Shown piece after piece: positions 51,476 to 59,854 of a DNA stretch of 64,000 nucleotides. Location: the NCBI RefSeq assembly GCF_013450155.1, contig NZ_JACCKD010000003.1:583950-647949 (forward strand). Direction: 5' to 3'. This DNA comes from Haloechinothrix aidingensis (GTDB lineage Bacteria; Actinomycetota; Actinomycetes; Mycobacteriales; Pseudonocardiaceae). How positions within the stretch are numbered: position 1 is the stretch's first letter; each line of letters starts with the position of its first letter. Position numbers and translations under genes: made by a program. The notes below the pieces were generated by a model. It saw only the letters and a program-made list of their open reading frames with translations. It was not told where the DNA came from and made no database searches.

Positions 51476-52487
51476 GCGTCCCTCCAGGAGTCTCGCTCGG
51501 CTGTGGCGACTCCGTGGCAGCGTCGGCTGGTGGCGTTGCGGGTGGCTGTCCTGAGTCCGTGCCGGTGGGTTTGCGTGACCAGTAGCTGGCCAGTAGGGGC
51601 CCGGTGACGTTGTGCCACACGGAGAACAGCGCTGCGGGCAACGCGGCAGGTGGACTGAAGTGCGCGGCGGCCAGAGCCGCTGCCAGCCCGGAGTTCTGCA
51701 TGCCCACCTCGATACTGACCGCGCGCCTGCTGGCAACCGGAACCCGGCACACACAGGCGATCGCGTAGCCCAGCCCCAGACCCACGGCGTTGTGCAGCAC
51801 CACCGCGATCACCAGCACAGCGCCGACCGCCAGCAACGTCGAGGCGCTGCCCGCGACCACCGCCATCACCACCGCCGTGATACCGGCCACCGAGACCAGC
51901 GGCAGAGCCTCCAGCACGTGTTCGATCAACCTCGGCACCATCATCCGCAGCAGCAACCCCAGTACCACCGGCGCGATCACGATCTGCAGGATCGACACGA
52001 GCAGCGAACCGGCATCCACCGGCAAGAACTGCCCCGCGTAGGCCACCACCAGCAGAGGTGTCAGGACCGGCGCGAGCAGCGTCGACACCGTCGTCATGGC
52101 CACCGACAGTGCGGTGTCGCCCCGCGACAGGTACACCATCACGTTCGACGCCGTGCCACCGGGCGCAGCGCCCACCAGGACCATCCCGACCGCGAGTGCG
52201 CCCGAGAGGTTCAGCGCGTACGCCAGCGCGAGCCCGACAAGGGGCATCACCCCGTACTGGGCGGCGATACCGAGCAGCAATGCCCACGGGCGCCGGGCGA
52301 CCACCGCGAAGTCGCGTGGGCGCAGCGTCATGCCCATCCCGAGCATGATCACTCCCAGCAGCCAGGGCACCGCCACGATCGCCCCGTCGAACGCGTCCGG
52401 AACGGCGAAGGCGAGTGCGCCTGCCACGAGCACGATCAGTACGAACCAGCGTCCGGTGAACTGGCTCAGGCGTTTCACAGCATTCAT
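51456..52487 (-). CDS. BASS-family transporter (PanS/KpsB-like)
   Basis: The 343 residues have ten membrane helices with family landmarks [19 protein letters not shown] and [15 protein letters not shown]. Bacterial BASS proteins export 2-oxo acids such as ketopantoate or import organic anions. Translational overlap with ilvD, whose products are the 2-oxo acids precursor to ketopantoate, suggests such a role. The C-terminal ~40 residues are a Thr/Pro/Glu-rich tail. An XRE regulator is divergently transcribed 132 nt away. Confidence 0.88.
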   Translation of the reverse strand: MNAVKRLSQFTGRWFVLIVLVAGALAFAVPDAFDGAIVAVPWLLGVIMLGMGMTLRPRDFAVVARRPWALLLGIAAQYGVMPLVGLALAYALNLSGALAVGMVLVGAAPGGTASNVMVYLSRGDTALSVAMTTVSTLLAPVLTPLLVVAYAGQFLPVDAGSLLVSILQIVIAPVVLGLLLRMMVPRLIEHVLEALPLVSVAGITAVVMAVVAGSASTLLAVGAVLVIAVVLHNAVGLGLGYAIACVCRVPVASRRAVSIEVGMQNSGLAAALAAAHFSPPAALPAALFSVWHNVTGPLLASYWSRKPTGTDSGQPPATPPADAATESPQPSETPGGTHGADDS

Positions 52488-52619
52488 CGTGACGACCTCT
52501 CCTCGAGCGCGATCGGTGCGTGCAGGCTAACCACCGTGCGGGCACGGTTCCCAGACGACTGTTGGTACTAGTACTCGCACTAATACGCTGATCGGATCGC
52601 GACGTTGTGGGAGGCACAC

Positions 52620-53450
52620 GTGAGTACCGGTCCGCGCGCGAGGTCCGAACTCGCCGATTTCCTCAAGACGCGACGGGCACACATCAGCCCGGCCGATGTC
52701 GGGCTGCCGGTGGCCGAGCGACGGCACGCGCCGGGGCTCCGGCGCGAAGAGGTCGCGCTGCTCACCGGCATCAGCGCCACCTGGTACACCTGGCTCGAGC
52801 AGGCGCGCGCGATCAACCCCTCCAGGCAGGTCGTCGACGCGCTGGCACGGACGATGCGCATGTCCGCCGCCGAGCACGCGTACGTTCTCCACCTGACCGG
52901 CCACGGCTTCGCCCATTCCGGCGAAGGACCGACACGAACCGCGCCGGAACACGTGCAACGCCTGCTGGACGCACTCACCACGTCACCCGCGTACGCGATC
53001 ACCCACGACTGGTCGATCGTCGCGTGGAACCAGGCGTACGAACGTTTCTATCCCCGGATCGCAGAGACCTCGTCGGCGAATCGCAACCTTCTGTGGCTCA
53101 TCTTCACCGACCCTTATGTACACGAGCTGCTCGCGGACTGGGAGACCGACAGCCGCCGGTTCCTGACCCAGTTCCGCGCGCAGGCAGGCGCGCGGGTGCA
53201 CGATCCTCCGTTCGCCGAGCTGGTTCAGCGGCTCAGGGAGGTGAGCGAACCGTTCCGCCACGGCTGGGACTCCCACGACGTCGACCATTTCACGTCGACG
53301 GAGCGGCAGTTCCACCACCCCGAGGCAGGTCCACTGTTACTCGAACACCACCAGTTGTCCTTGTCGGACTGTCCAGAGCTGCACGTGGTCGTCTACACGC
53401 CCTCGCCGAACGGCGACGCCGCCGGCAAGCTCACCGGACTCACCGCGTGA
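52620..53450 (+). CDS. XRE regulator with MmyB-like ligand domain
   Basis: The GTG at 52620 lies ~7 nt after GGGAGG, giving 276 residues. The first ~90 residues are an XRE helix-turn-helix (RRHAPGLRREEVALLTGISATWYTWLEQARAI), and the rest is an MmyB-type domain (ITHDWSIVAWNQAYERFYP...LLWLIFTDP...LLLEHHQLSLSDCPELHVVVYTP). MmyB regulators bind fatty-acid-like ligands. Divergence from the BASS/ilvD operon makes that operon the likely target; AT-rich palindromic text near 52562-52590 may hold the operator. Confidence 0.9.
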   Translation: MSTGPRARSELADFLKTRRAHISPADVGLPVAERRHAPGLRREEVALLTGISATWYTWLEQARAINPSRQVVDALARTMRMSAAEHAYVLHLTGHGFAHSGEGPTRTAPEHVQRLLDALTTSPAYAITHDWSIVAWNQAYERFYPRIAETSSANRNLLWLIFTDPYVHELLADWETDSRRFLTQFRAQAGARVHDPPFAELVQRLREVSEPFRHGWDSHDVDHFTSTERQFHHPEAGPLLLEHHQLSLSDCPELHVVVYTPSPNGDAAGKLTGLTA

Positions 53451-53526
53451 CCGGCCCGCCCCAGCGCCGCACCCGGTGCCTTGGCCACCCCGGACCGCGT
53501 GCCCGGCCGTGGTGCGCTACACCGGG

Positions 53527-55410
53527 TCAGGCGTTGTCCTCCCGCAGCACAGGTCGCAGGTCGTCGAGCACGGCCGGATCCTCGATTGTGGACGGCACGG
53601 GTTCATCGCGACCGTCGGCGATGCCGCGCATCGTCTTGCGGAGGATCTTGCCGGACCGGGTCTTGGGCAACGCGTCCACCACCGAGACCTCCCGGAACGC
53701 GGCGACCGGCCCGATCTCCCTGGCCACCGCGGCGACCAGCTCCTCCCGCAGCTCCTCCTCGCCGACCTCCGAACCTGCTTTGAGAACCACAAGACCGCGC
53801 GGAAGCTGCCCCTTGAGCGTGTCACGTACGCCGATCACGGCGCACTCGGCGACCGCGGGGTGCGCGGCAAGCACAGCCTCCATCGAACCGGTCGACAGGC
53901 GGTGGCCTGCCACGTTGATGACATCATCGGTGCGGCCCATCACGAACAGGTAGCCGTCCTGGTCGAAGTAGCCGGAGTCACCGGTGACGTAGTAGCCGTC
54001 GTAGCTGGACAGGTACGTCTCGATGTAGCGCTGATCGTCACCCCACAGTGTGGGCAGCGTACCGGGCGGCAACGGGAGCCGGATCGCGATCGCGCCTTCC
54101 TCCCCCGCCGCCCGTTCGGCACCGGCTTGGTCCAGGATCCGGACATCCCAGCCCGGTACCGGGACCGTCGCCGACCCGGGCTTGACCGGCATCGCTTCCA
54201 AGCCGCGCGGGTTCGCCGCGATCGGCCAGCCGGTCTCGGTCTGCCACCAGTGGTCGATAACCGGCGTGCCGAGCTTCTCGTGTGCCCAGTGGTACGTCTC
54301 CGGATCCAGCCGCTCACCCGCCATGAACAGCGTCCGGAAGGCCGACAGATCGTACTTCTCGAGCTCCTCGGCGTCCGGGTCCATCTTCTTGATCGCGCGC
54401 AGCGCGGTGGGGGCGGTGAACAGGGCGCGCACGCCGTGCTCGGCGATGACCCGCCAGAACGCGCCCGCGTCGGGCGTGCCGACCGGCTTGCCCTCGTACA
54501 GCACCGTCGTCGCGCCGACCAGTAGCGGCGCGTACACGATGTAGGAGTGGCCGACGACCCACCCCACGTCCGAGGCGGTCCACCACACGTCCCCGGGGCG
54601 GATGTCGTAGATCGCGGACATCGACCAGGCCAGTGCGACAGCGTGGCCGCCGGTGTCGCGCACGACGCCCTTCGGCTTACCCGTGGTGCCCGAGGTGTAG
54701 AGCACGTACAGCGGATCGGTCGCCGCCACCGGCACCGGATCGGCCGGCTCGGCGCCCGACACGAGGTCACCCCAGTCGACGTCCCGGTCACCCAGCTCGG
54801 CTCGGGCGGCGTCGCGCTGCAACACGACCACAGCCTCCGGCTGGTGCTCGGTCGTCTCCAGCGCGGCCTCGATGATCGGCTTGTACTCCACGACCCTGGT
54901 CGGTTCGAGGCCGCAGGAGGCGGCGACGATCGCCTTCGGCTTGGCATCCTCGACCCGGGCGGCCAGCTCCTTGGGGGCGAAGCCGCCGAAGACCACCGAG
55001 TGCACGGCCCCGATCCGGGCGCACGCCAGCATCGCCACGACCGCTTCGGGCACCATCGGCATGTACACGATCACCCGGTCGCCCTTGCCGACACCCAGCG
55101 AACGCAGCGCTCCGGCGAACCGCGCGACCTCATCCCGCAACTCCGCGTAGGTGAGCCGCCGGACGGTACCGGTCATCGGTGAGTCGTAGATCAGCGCGAG
55201 CTGCTCGCCACGGCCGCCCTCGACGTGCCGGTCCAGCGCGTTGTAGGAGGTGTTGAGCTCCCCGTCCGGGAACCACCGGTACAGCGGCGCGGCAGCGTCG
55301 TCCAACGCCCTGCTCGGCGTCGTGGACCAGTCGATCGCACCGGCCGCCTCCAGCCAGAATCCCTCGGGGTCGTCGAGGCTGCGGCGGTAGGTCTCCTCGT
55401 AAGCACCCAT
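53527..55410 (-). CDS. prpE: Propionyl-CoA synthetase (acyl-CoA synthetase of the PrpE/AcsA type)
   Basis: The 627 residues fit PrpE. Motifs: YTSGTTGKPKGVVRDTGGHAV (P-loop), WWQTETGWPIAAN, VTGDSGYFDQDGYLFVMGRTDDVINVAGHR, and PKTRSGKILRKTMR with the Lys that is regulated by acylation. It forms an acyl-adenylate and then acyl-CoA from propionate or acetate. It starts the use of propionate and feeds the methylcitrate or methylmalonyl pathway. No 2-methylcitrate genes are adjacent. The gene ends convergent to the MmyB-type regulator. Confidence 0.93.
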   Translation of the reverse strand: MGAYEETYRRSLDDPEGFWLEAAGAIDWSTTPSRALDDAAAPLYRWFPDGELNTSYNALDRHVEGGRGEQLALIYDSPMTGTVRRLTYAELRDEVARFAGALRSLGVGKGDRVIVYMPMVPEAVVAMLACARIGAVHSVVFGGFAPKELAARVEDAKPKAIVAASCGLEPTRVVEYKPIIEAALETTEHQPEAVVVLQRDAARAELGDRDVDWGDLVSGAEPADPVPVAATDPLYVLYTSGTTGKPKGVVRDTGGHAVALAWSMSAIYDIRPGDVWWTASDVGWVVGHSYIVYAPLLVGATTVLYEGKPVGTPDAGAFWRVIAEHGVRALFTAPTALRAIKKMDPDAEELEKYDLSAFRTLFMAGERLDPETYHWAHEKLGTPVIDHWWQTETGWPIAANPRGLEAMPVKPGSATVPVPGWDVRILDQAGAERAAGEEGAIAIRLPLPPGTLPTLWGDDQRYIETYLSSYDGYYVTGDSGYFDQDGYLFVMGRTDDVINVAGHRLSTGSMEAVLAAHPAVAECAVIGVRDTLKGQLPRGLVVLKAGSEVGEEELREELVAAVAREIGPVAAFREVSVVDALPKTRSGKILRKTMRGIADGRDEPVPSTIEDPAVLDDLRPVLREDNA

Positions 55411-55440
55411 CTCATCTCCTCACGACGTCGACGGGTCAGC

Positions 55441-55812
55441 GTATCCGAGGATCGCCCGCGCGGCAGGGTGTGCTGAATGACGCTTTGAGTCCACGAGCGG
55501 TCGAGCACCACTGCGGCCTGACGCACGCGGCACAGCACCGCGTACTTGTGCATGTGCGGCCGCGCCGCGGCCTCGGTGAAGCTACAGCCGGTCCGCAGGT
55601 AGGTGCGCAAAGTCTCTCGCAGCACGGCCGTCGCGTCGGCGGCGGAGGCGAGACTGCCGATAACCCGGTGCACCCAGGTGCGCAGCTCAGCCGCGTGGCC
55701 GGTGAGCAATGCGGCGACGGCCACATCGCAGAACACGAGCACGCGGCCGTCCTCTGCCGGTGAAGCCTCGTGGACGGCTCGGATACGTAGGGCCTCGCGA
55801 AGAGTTGCGCGA
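55441..55812 (-). pseudogene. PucR-family regulator remnant
   Basis: The sequence LREALRIRAVHEASPAEDG then VAALLTGHAAELRTWVHRVI then LRETLRTYLRTG then HKYAVLCRVRQA is the C-terminal end of a PucR/CdaR-type regulator, including its helix-turn-helix. The N-terminal two thirds are missing and the reading frame continues past the expected end into the prpE start region. It is a fragment or remnant, not an intact gene. Confidence 0.7.
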
Positions 55813-55945
55813 TCCGGTTAGCACGTACCCGGGCGCACCGAGCGCGATCGGCGGCCCTGCGTCATTTCAGTATGCGATGAGGTGTGGACGACCGTCCGTT
55901 GCTCCCCGTCGGTGGCCGACAGCGCACCGGCCGGGCCACTCTCCC

Positions 55946-56806
55946 TCAGCCTCGCTCGTACAGCACGCCGCGCAGCACGTCCGGGTAGTCCGAGATGATG
56001 CCGTCGACCCCGATGTCGCGGTAGGCGCGCATGGTCGCCGCGTCGTTGAGCGTGTAGACGCTGATCGTCATGTCCAGCTCGTGTACCCGCTCGACGAGCT
56101 CGGCGTCGGTGACCCGGTAGCTCGGGTTGATCTGGGCGGCCCACCCCTTGGCCTCGGCGAGGTCACTCTCGTCCGGCCGGTCACTGTAGAGCAGGCCGAT
56201 CGGCACCGCGGGCTGCAGATCGTGGAATCGGCGCATGGACTCGTGGTCGAAGGACTGCACCACGAGCCTGCCCGCGGCCACCGCCGAGGTGAGGTAGCCG
56301 GGAATCGCAGCGAGTTCCTTGTCGATGTCGCGTTCGATGCCCGGGTACAGCTCCGGTGACTTCACCTCGAGCAGCAGGCCCGCACGCCTGCCGAGGCTGT
56401 CCACGACCTCGCGTAGCGTCGGGATGCGCTCGCCGGCGAACTCGTCGGAGAACCAGGAACCGGCGTCGAGCTGCCTGAGCTCGGCGAGCGTGAAGTCCCC
56501 GACCCGCCAAGGAGCACGTGCCGGGAAGACCTCCTCCACATCGGTGGTTCGTTCCAGCGTCGTGTCGTGCACCGCGACCAGCTCGCCGTCCGCGGTACGC
56601 TGGATGTCGACCTCCACATAGCTCGCGTTCTGCCGCAATGCCAGCTCGACCGCGGCGATCGTGTTCTCCGGGGCAGCGCCCGAGGATCCACGGTGTGCGA
56701 TGTCGACGACCGAGGTGGGCGATGCCGGTGCCGTCGGGGTCACGACGAGGGCGAGGCACAGGGTCAGGCCGGTGACCGTCAGGGCGCGTAGAGGGCTGAG
56801 TCGCAT
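55946..56806 (-). CDS. Secreted glycerophosphodiester phosphodiesterase
   Basis: The ATG at 56806 follows AAGGA, giving 286 residues. A signal peptide (LRALTVTGLTLCLALVVTPTAPA) precedes the GDPD core: IAHRGSSGAAPENT with the catalytic His, VEVDIQRTADGELVAVHD with the metal Glu/Asp and second His, LLLEVK, and VQSFDHE. It hydrolyses glycerophosphodiesters outside the cell to glycerol-3-phosphate and an alcohol, probably for phosphate or lipid salvage. Confidence 0.92.
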   Translation of the reverse strand: MRLSPLRALTVTGLTLCLALVVTPTAPASPTSVVDIAHRGSSGAAPENTIAAVELALRQNASYVEVDIQRTADGELVAVHDTTLERTTDVEEVFPARAPWRVGDFTLAELRQLDAGSWFSDEFAGERIPTLREVVDSLGRRAGLLLEVKSPELYPGIERDIDKELAAIPGYLTSAVAAGRLVVQSFDHESMRRFHDLQPAVPIGLLYSDRPDESDLAEAKGWAAQINPSYRVTDAELVERVHELDMTISVYTLNDAATMRAYRDIGVDGIISDYPDVLRGVLYERG

Positions 56807-57165
56807 GAGTGGTCCTTCCCGCTGGGGACGCACCCAGCCTGCTCGCTGGATCTGCCGAGCGGGTGACATCGAGCAGGCCGGCCGGTAGCGATCGCGTGAC
56901 CATCCCGAACATTGCCCGGCGCCCTCCCCGCGCCGTCGCGCTCGACACGGGTCGCATACACTTCGTGTTCGTCGTTCCCTGCGACACGCACATGTCCGTC
57001 GGCAGACCCTTCGCCCAGTCAGGCGATGCACACCCGGGAGCGGGCACGCAGCGTTGACCAGCACGAATTATTGTGTTTGTCTGTCGGGAATTGGATTTAT
57101 GAGACATCTCGTCCGGACACGGTCCTGATGCCGGTACGGAGCACCATCCCTCGGAGAGTCGGAGC
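56807..57165. other. Divergent promoter region of GDPD and M14 genes
   Basis: These 359 bases hold an AT-rich stretch at ~57060-57115 upstream of the M14 gene, with TTGACC at 57054-57059 as a possible -35; no matching -10 is clear. No inverted repeat or gene is seen. Confidence 0.4.
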
Positions 57166-58554
57166 ATGAACGGTGGCGCGGGCCGCAGGGTTTCGCTGCG
57201 GTTGTGCCTCGCGATCGCGTTCGCCGTCACGCTGGTCATCGCGATAGCCGTCACGATCATCCCGTGGTCGGTGATGACCTCCGCCGACGCCGAACAGTCC
57301 TCGCGTACGGACGGCGCGCAGATCGAGACGGTGCGGCAGGAGCCTCCCGCCGATCCACCCGAGACGGGCTTCGAGCAGCGCGGTGGTCACGGCACGACCA
57401 CGAACACGGAGGAGTCGGAGTTCCTGCGCGACGTGGCACGAGCCTCGCCGCGCGTACGATCCACCGTGCTCGGCCAGTCGCTCCAGGGGCGCCCACTGCG
57501 GCTGTTGCGCATCGGCTTTCCCCGGCCACCGGCGGACCAGGAGATCGCCGACGGCCCGAGCGTCCTCGTCGTCGGCGGTCAGCACGGCAACGAACCCGCG
57601 GGCCGGGAGATGTCCCTGCAGCTGGTGCGGGATCTCGCGTTCACCGACGACGCCGCGCTACTCGAACAGCTCACCGGTACGACCGTGCTGGTCATGCCCA
57701 ACACCAACCCCGACGGGCTCGAAGCCAACCAGCGGGGTAACGCCGCGCGCATCGACACCAACCGCGACCACCTCAACGTGCGCACCCCCGAGTCCCGCGC
57801 GATCGCCCGGGTCCTGCGGGAATTCTCCCCCGACATCGGGCTCGACGCGCACGAGGCAGGCAACCCGCTGGACAGGCATGGACAGGTCCCCCGGCTACGG
57901 ATCGGGTGGCAGCGCAACCTCAACACCGACCCGCGGATATACGACCTCACCAGGGAGATGGTCGACGACTACGTGTTCCCGGGGGTCGCCGCAGCCGGGT
58001 TTCCGGACACCGGCCACTACGGCCTTCCCGATGACGGCCAGCACTCCCCCGCGATCCTCAGCCAGACGTTCGGTCTCCGCCACGGCGTGGGGATGCTGAT
58101 CGAGACCTTCGGCGGTACGGCTGCCAGCCGGGTCGACCTGCAGCTGCAGACCGTCCACGAGGTACTGCGGTTCCAGCGCGAGCGCGGCGGGGCGGTCGCC
58201 AACGCGAGTGCCACCGCCGCCAGCCGTGCGGCAGCGCTGGGCGCTGCCCGGTCCGAACCGTACTTCCTGCGTGGCGCGGACTGGGACACGCGCCGACCGC
58301 CCGAGGAGTTCGTCCTCGACCCGCCTCCGTGCGGTTACCTGCTCACCGCGGCACAGGCCGAGCGAATCCAGCGCCACGTCGAGCTGTTCCCGCTGGAGAC
58401 CGAACGGATCGATGCCGACCGGGTGTTCGTCACGATGGGCCAGCCGCTCATGACGCTGGTTCCGGAGCTGCTCGACCCACGCGGCCGCAGGAACGAGGTC
58501 GACGCGCGAGCGCTGGAGGACTGCTCGAAGCCGGGCTCGGCCGACCGCCTGTAG
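57166..58554 (+). CDS. M14-family zinc carboxypeptidase/succinylglutamate-desuccinylase-like protein
   Basis: The 462 residues begin with a basic stretch and a membrane segment (LCLAIAFAVTLVIAIAVTIIPW) that anchors or exports it. The M14 zinc ligands are QHGNEPAGREM (His and Glu) and a later His, with LDAHE and LIETFGG in the catalytic half. The mature domain is a carboxypeptidase that may cleave wall peptides or other amides outside the cell. It is divergent from the GDPD gene and convergent with the exonuclease operon. Confidence 0.85.
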   Translation: MNGGAGRRVSLRLCLAIAFAVTLVIAIAVTIIPWSVMTSADAEQSSRTDGAQIETVRQEPPADPPETGFEQRGGHGTTTNTEESEFLRDVARASPRVRSTVLGQSLQGRPLRLLRIGFPRPPADQEIADGPSVLVVGGQHGNEPAGREMSLQLVRDLAFTDDAALLEQLTGTTVLVMPNTNPDGLEANQRGNAARIDTNRDHLNVRTPESRAIARVLREFSPDIGLDAHEAGNPLDRHGQVPRLRIGWQRNLNTDPRIYDLTREMVDDYVFPGVAAAGFPDTGHYGLPDDGQHSPAILSQTFGLRHGVGMLIETFGGTAASRVDLQLQTVHEVLRFQRERGGAVANASATAASRAAALGAARSEPYFLRGADWDTRRPPEEFVLDPPPCGYLLTAAQAERIQRHVELFPLETERIDADRVFVTMGQPLMTLVPELLDPRGRRNEVDARALEDCSKPGSADRL

Positions 58555-58576
58555 CCGCAGCTCCGGTCCGGGCCCG

Positions 58577-59836
58577 TTACTGCACGCTGCCGAGCAGGCG
58601 CTCGAAGGTCTCCTCACCGACGATCGGGATGCCGTACTGGCGTGCCTTGCGTGCCTTGCCGGACAGGCTGTCCGGGTCGGCGGCGACGAGGAGCTTCACC
58701 TTCTTGGTCATCGCCGGATGCGGCACCAGGCCCGCGTCGCGCGCCGCGCGCTCCCACTGCTCGCGGGGGCGCTCCGTCGCGCCGGTGAACACCACCTTGT
58801 CCCCCTCGGCCAGCGAGAACATCGGCACCGCCCTGGCGTGCTCCGCGGGGTCGGCAGGCGGCTGTTCGGCGATGATCCCGTCCACCTCGTCGATGCTCAT
58901 CCCCAGGAGCGAACCCACGGTCCGCAGGTCGTGCCGTTCGTTCTCGGTGATCACACCGTCGCTCCAGGCCGCGCGGGCGAGCTGGTCGACGTAGCGCGCG
59001 TGCAGCCGGTGCGCCAGCTGCCGGCCGATACCGAGACCCTCCGCGAGCGCCACCAGCTCATCGGCCTCGTGCGCGGAGATCTCCCGGTCCAGCAGCACCC
59101 GGTCGAGCATCGCCAGGTACTCCGCCTGGTCCTCGGGTTCCTCGTCGCCGGGCATGTGTTCCACCAGCCTGCCGAGGAAATGTCGCTGCCGCCCCCTCGC
59201 CGCCTCCCGTGGCAGCCATTCGGCCGACGACCGCGGCAGAGGTGGCCACGACAGTCCGGCCGCCCGGTCGAGCGAGTCGTACCAGTGCCGCGCGGCCGGG
59301 TCCAGGTCGAGGTAGCAGGACAGCAGCCGGGCCGTGGCGGTGGCATCGGTGAGCGCGCGGTGCTCGTGGGGGTTGTCGATGTCGAAAACGGCGCAGCAGT
59401 CGGCGAGGCTGCGGCCCGCACCCGGCAGGTAGCTTCTGGCCAGTCGCATGGTGCACAACCCGTAGTCCACGCCAACCGGAACCTCGACGCCCAGCCGCCG
59501 GTACTCGGTGGCCAGGAACCCGGCGTCGAAGCGCAGGTTGTGCGCCACGAGTACCCGGCCGGCGAGTAGCTCGGACAGCGGTCCCGCTACGTGCTCGAAC
59601 GTCGGCGCCTCGCGCACCTCCCGGCCGGTGATGCCGTGGATCCGCTGCGGGCCGAGATCCCTGTTCGGGTTGACCAGTGTCTCCCACTGCCCTTCGACCT
59701 GCCCGTCCGGCGCGACGTGCACGACGCCGACCTCGACGATCCGCTCGTTCCACTCCGGATTGATCCCCGTGGTCTCCAGATCGACGACCGCGTACCCGGC
59801 ATGTCCGCGCGCGGCCGGGTCATCCATCTCGCTCAC
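58577..59836 (-). CDS. DEDDh 3'-5' exonuclease with TerB-like and BRCT domains
   Basis: The GTG at 59836 is near AGGAGG; ATG 59827 and GTG 59839/59851 are alternatives. It has ~419 residues. The exonuclease domain shows VVDLETTGIN (D-x-E), VAHNLRFDAGFL, and HRALTDA (His-x4-Asp). A helical acidic region around residues 215-330 resembles TerB, and a C-terminal BRCT-like domain begins at DKVVFTGATERP and ends near GIPIVGEETF. It probably trims DNA at damage or replication sites. It is 18 nt after the HTH-methyltransferase stop, so the two are co-expressed. Confidence 0.9.
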   Translation of the reverse strand: MSEMDDPAARGHAGYAVVDLETTGINPEWNERIVEVGVVHVAPDGQVEGQWETLVNPNRDLGPQRIHGITGREVREAPTFEHVAGPLSELLAGRVLVAHNLRFDAGFLATEYRRLGVEVPVGVDYGLCTMRLARSYLPGAGRSLADCCAVFDIDNPHEHRALTDATATARLLSCYLDLDPAARHWYDSLDRAAGLSWPPLPRSSAEWLPREAARGRQRHFLGRLVEHMPGDEEPEDQAEYLAMLDRVLLDREISAHEADELVALAEGLGIGRQLAHRLHARYVDQLARAAWSDGVITENERHDLRTVGSLLGMSIDEVDGIIAEQPPADPAEHARAVPMFSLAEGDKVVFTGATERPREQWERAARDAGLVPHPAMTKKVKLLVAADPDSLSGKARKARQYGIPIVGEETFERLLGSVQ

Positions 59837-59854
59837 CACCCTCCTGGCCACACG

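Noticed and set aside
49856..51607. A 583-codon plus-strand open frame opposite ilvD
   Set aside because: Shadow of ilvD; no family signature.
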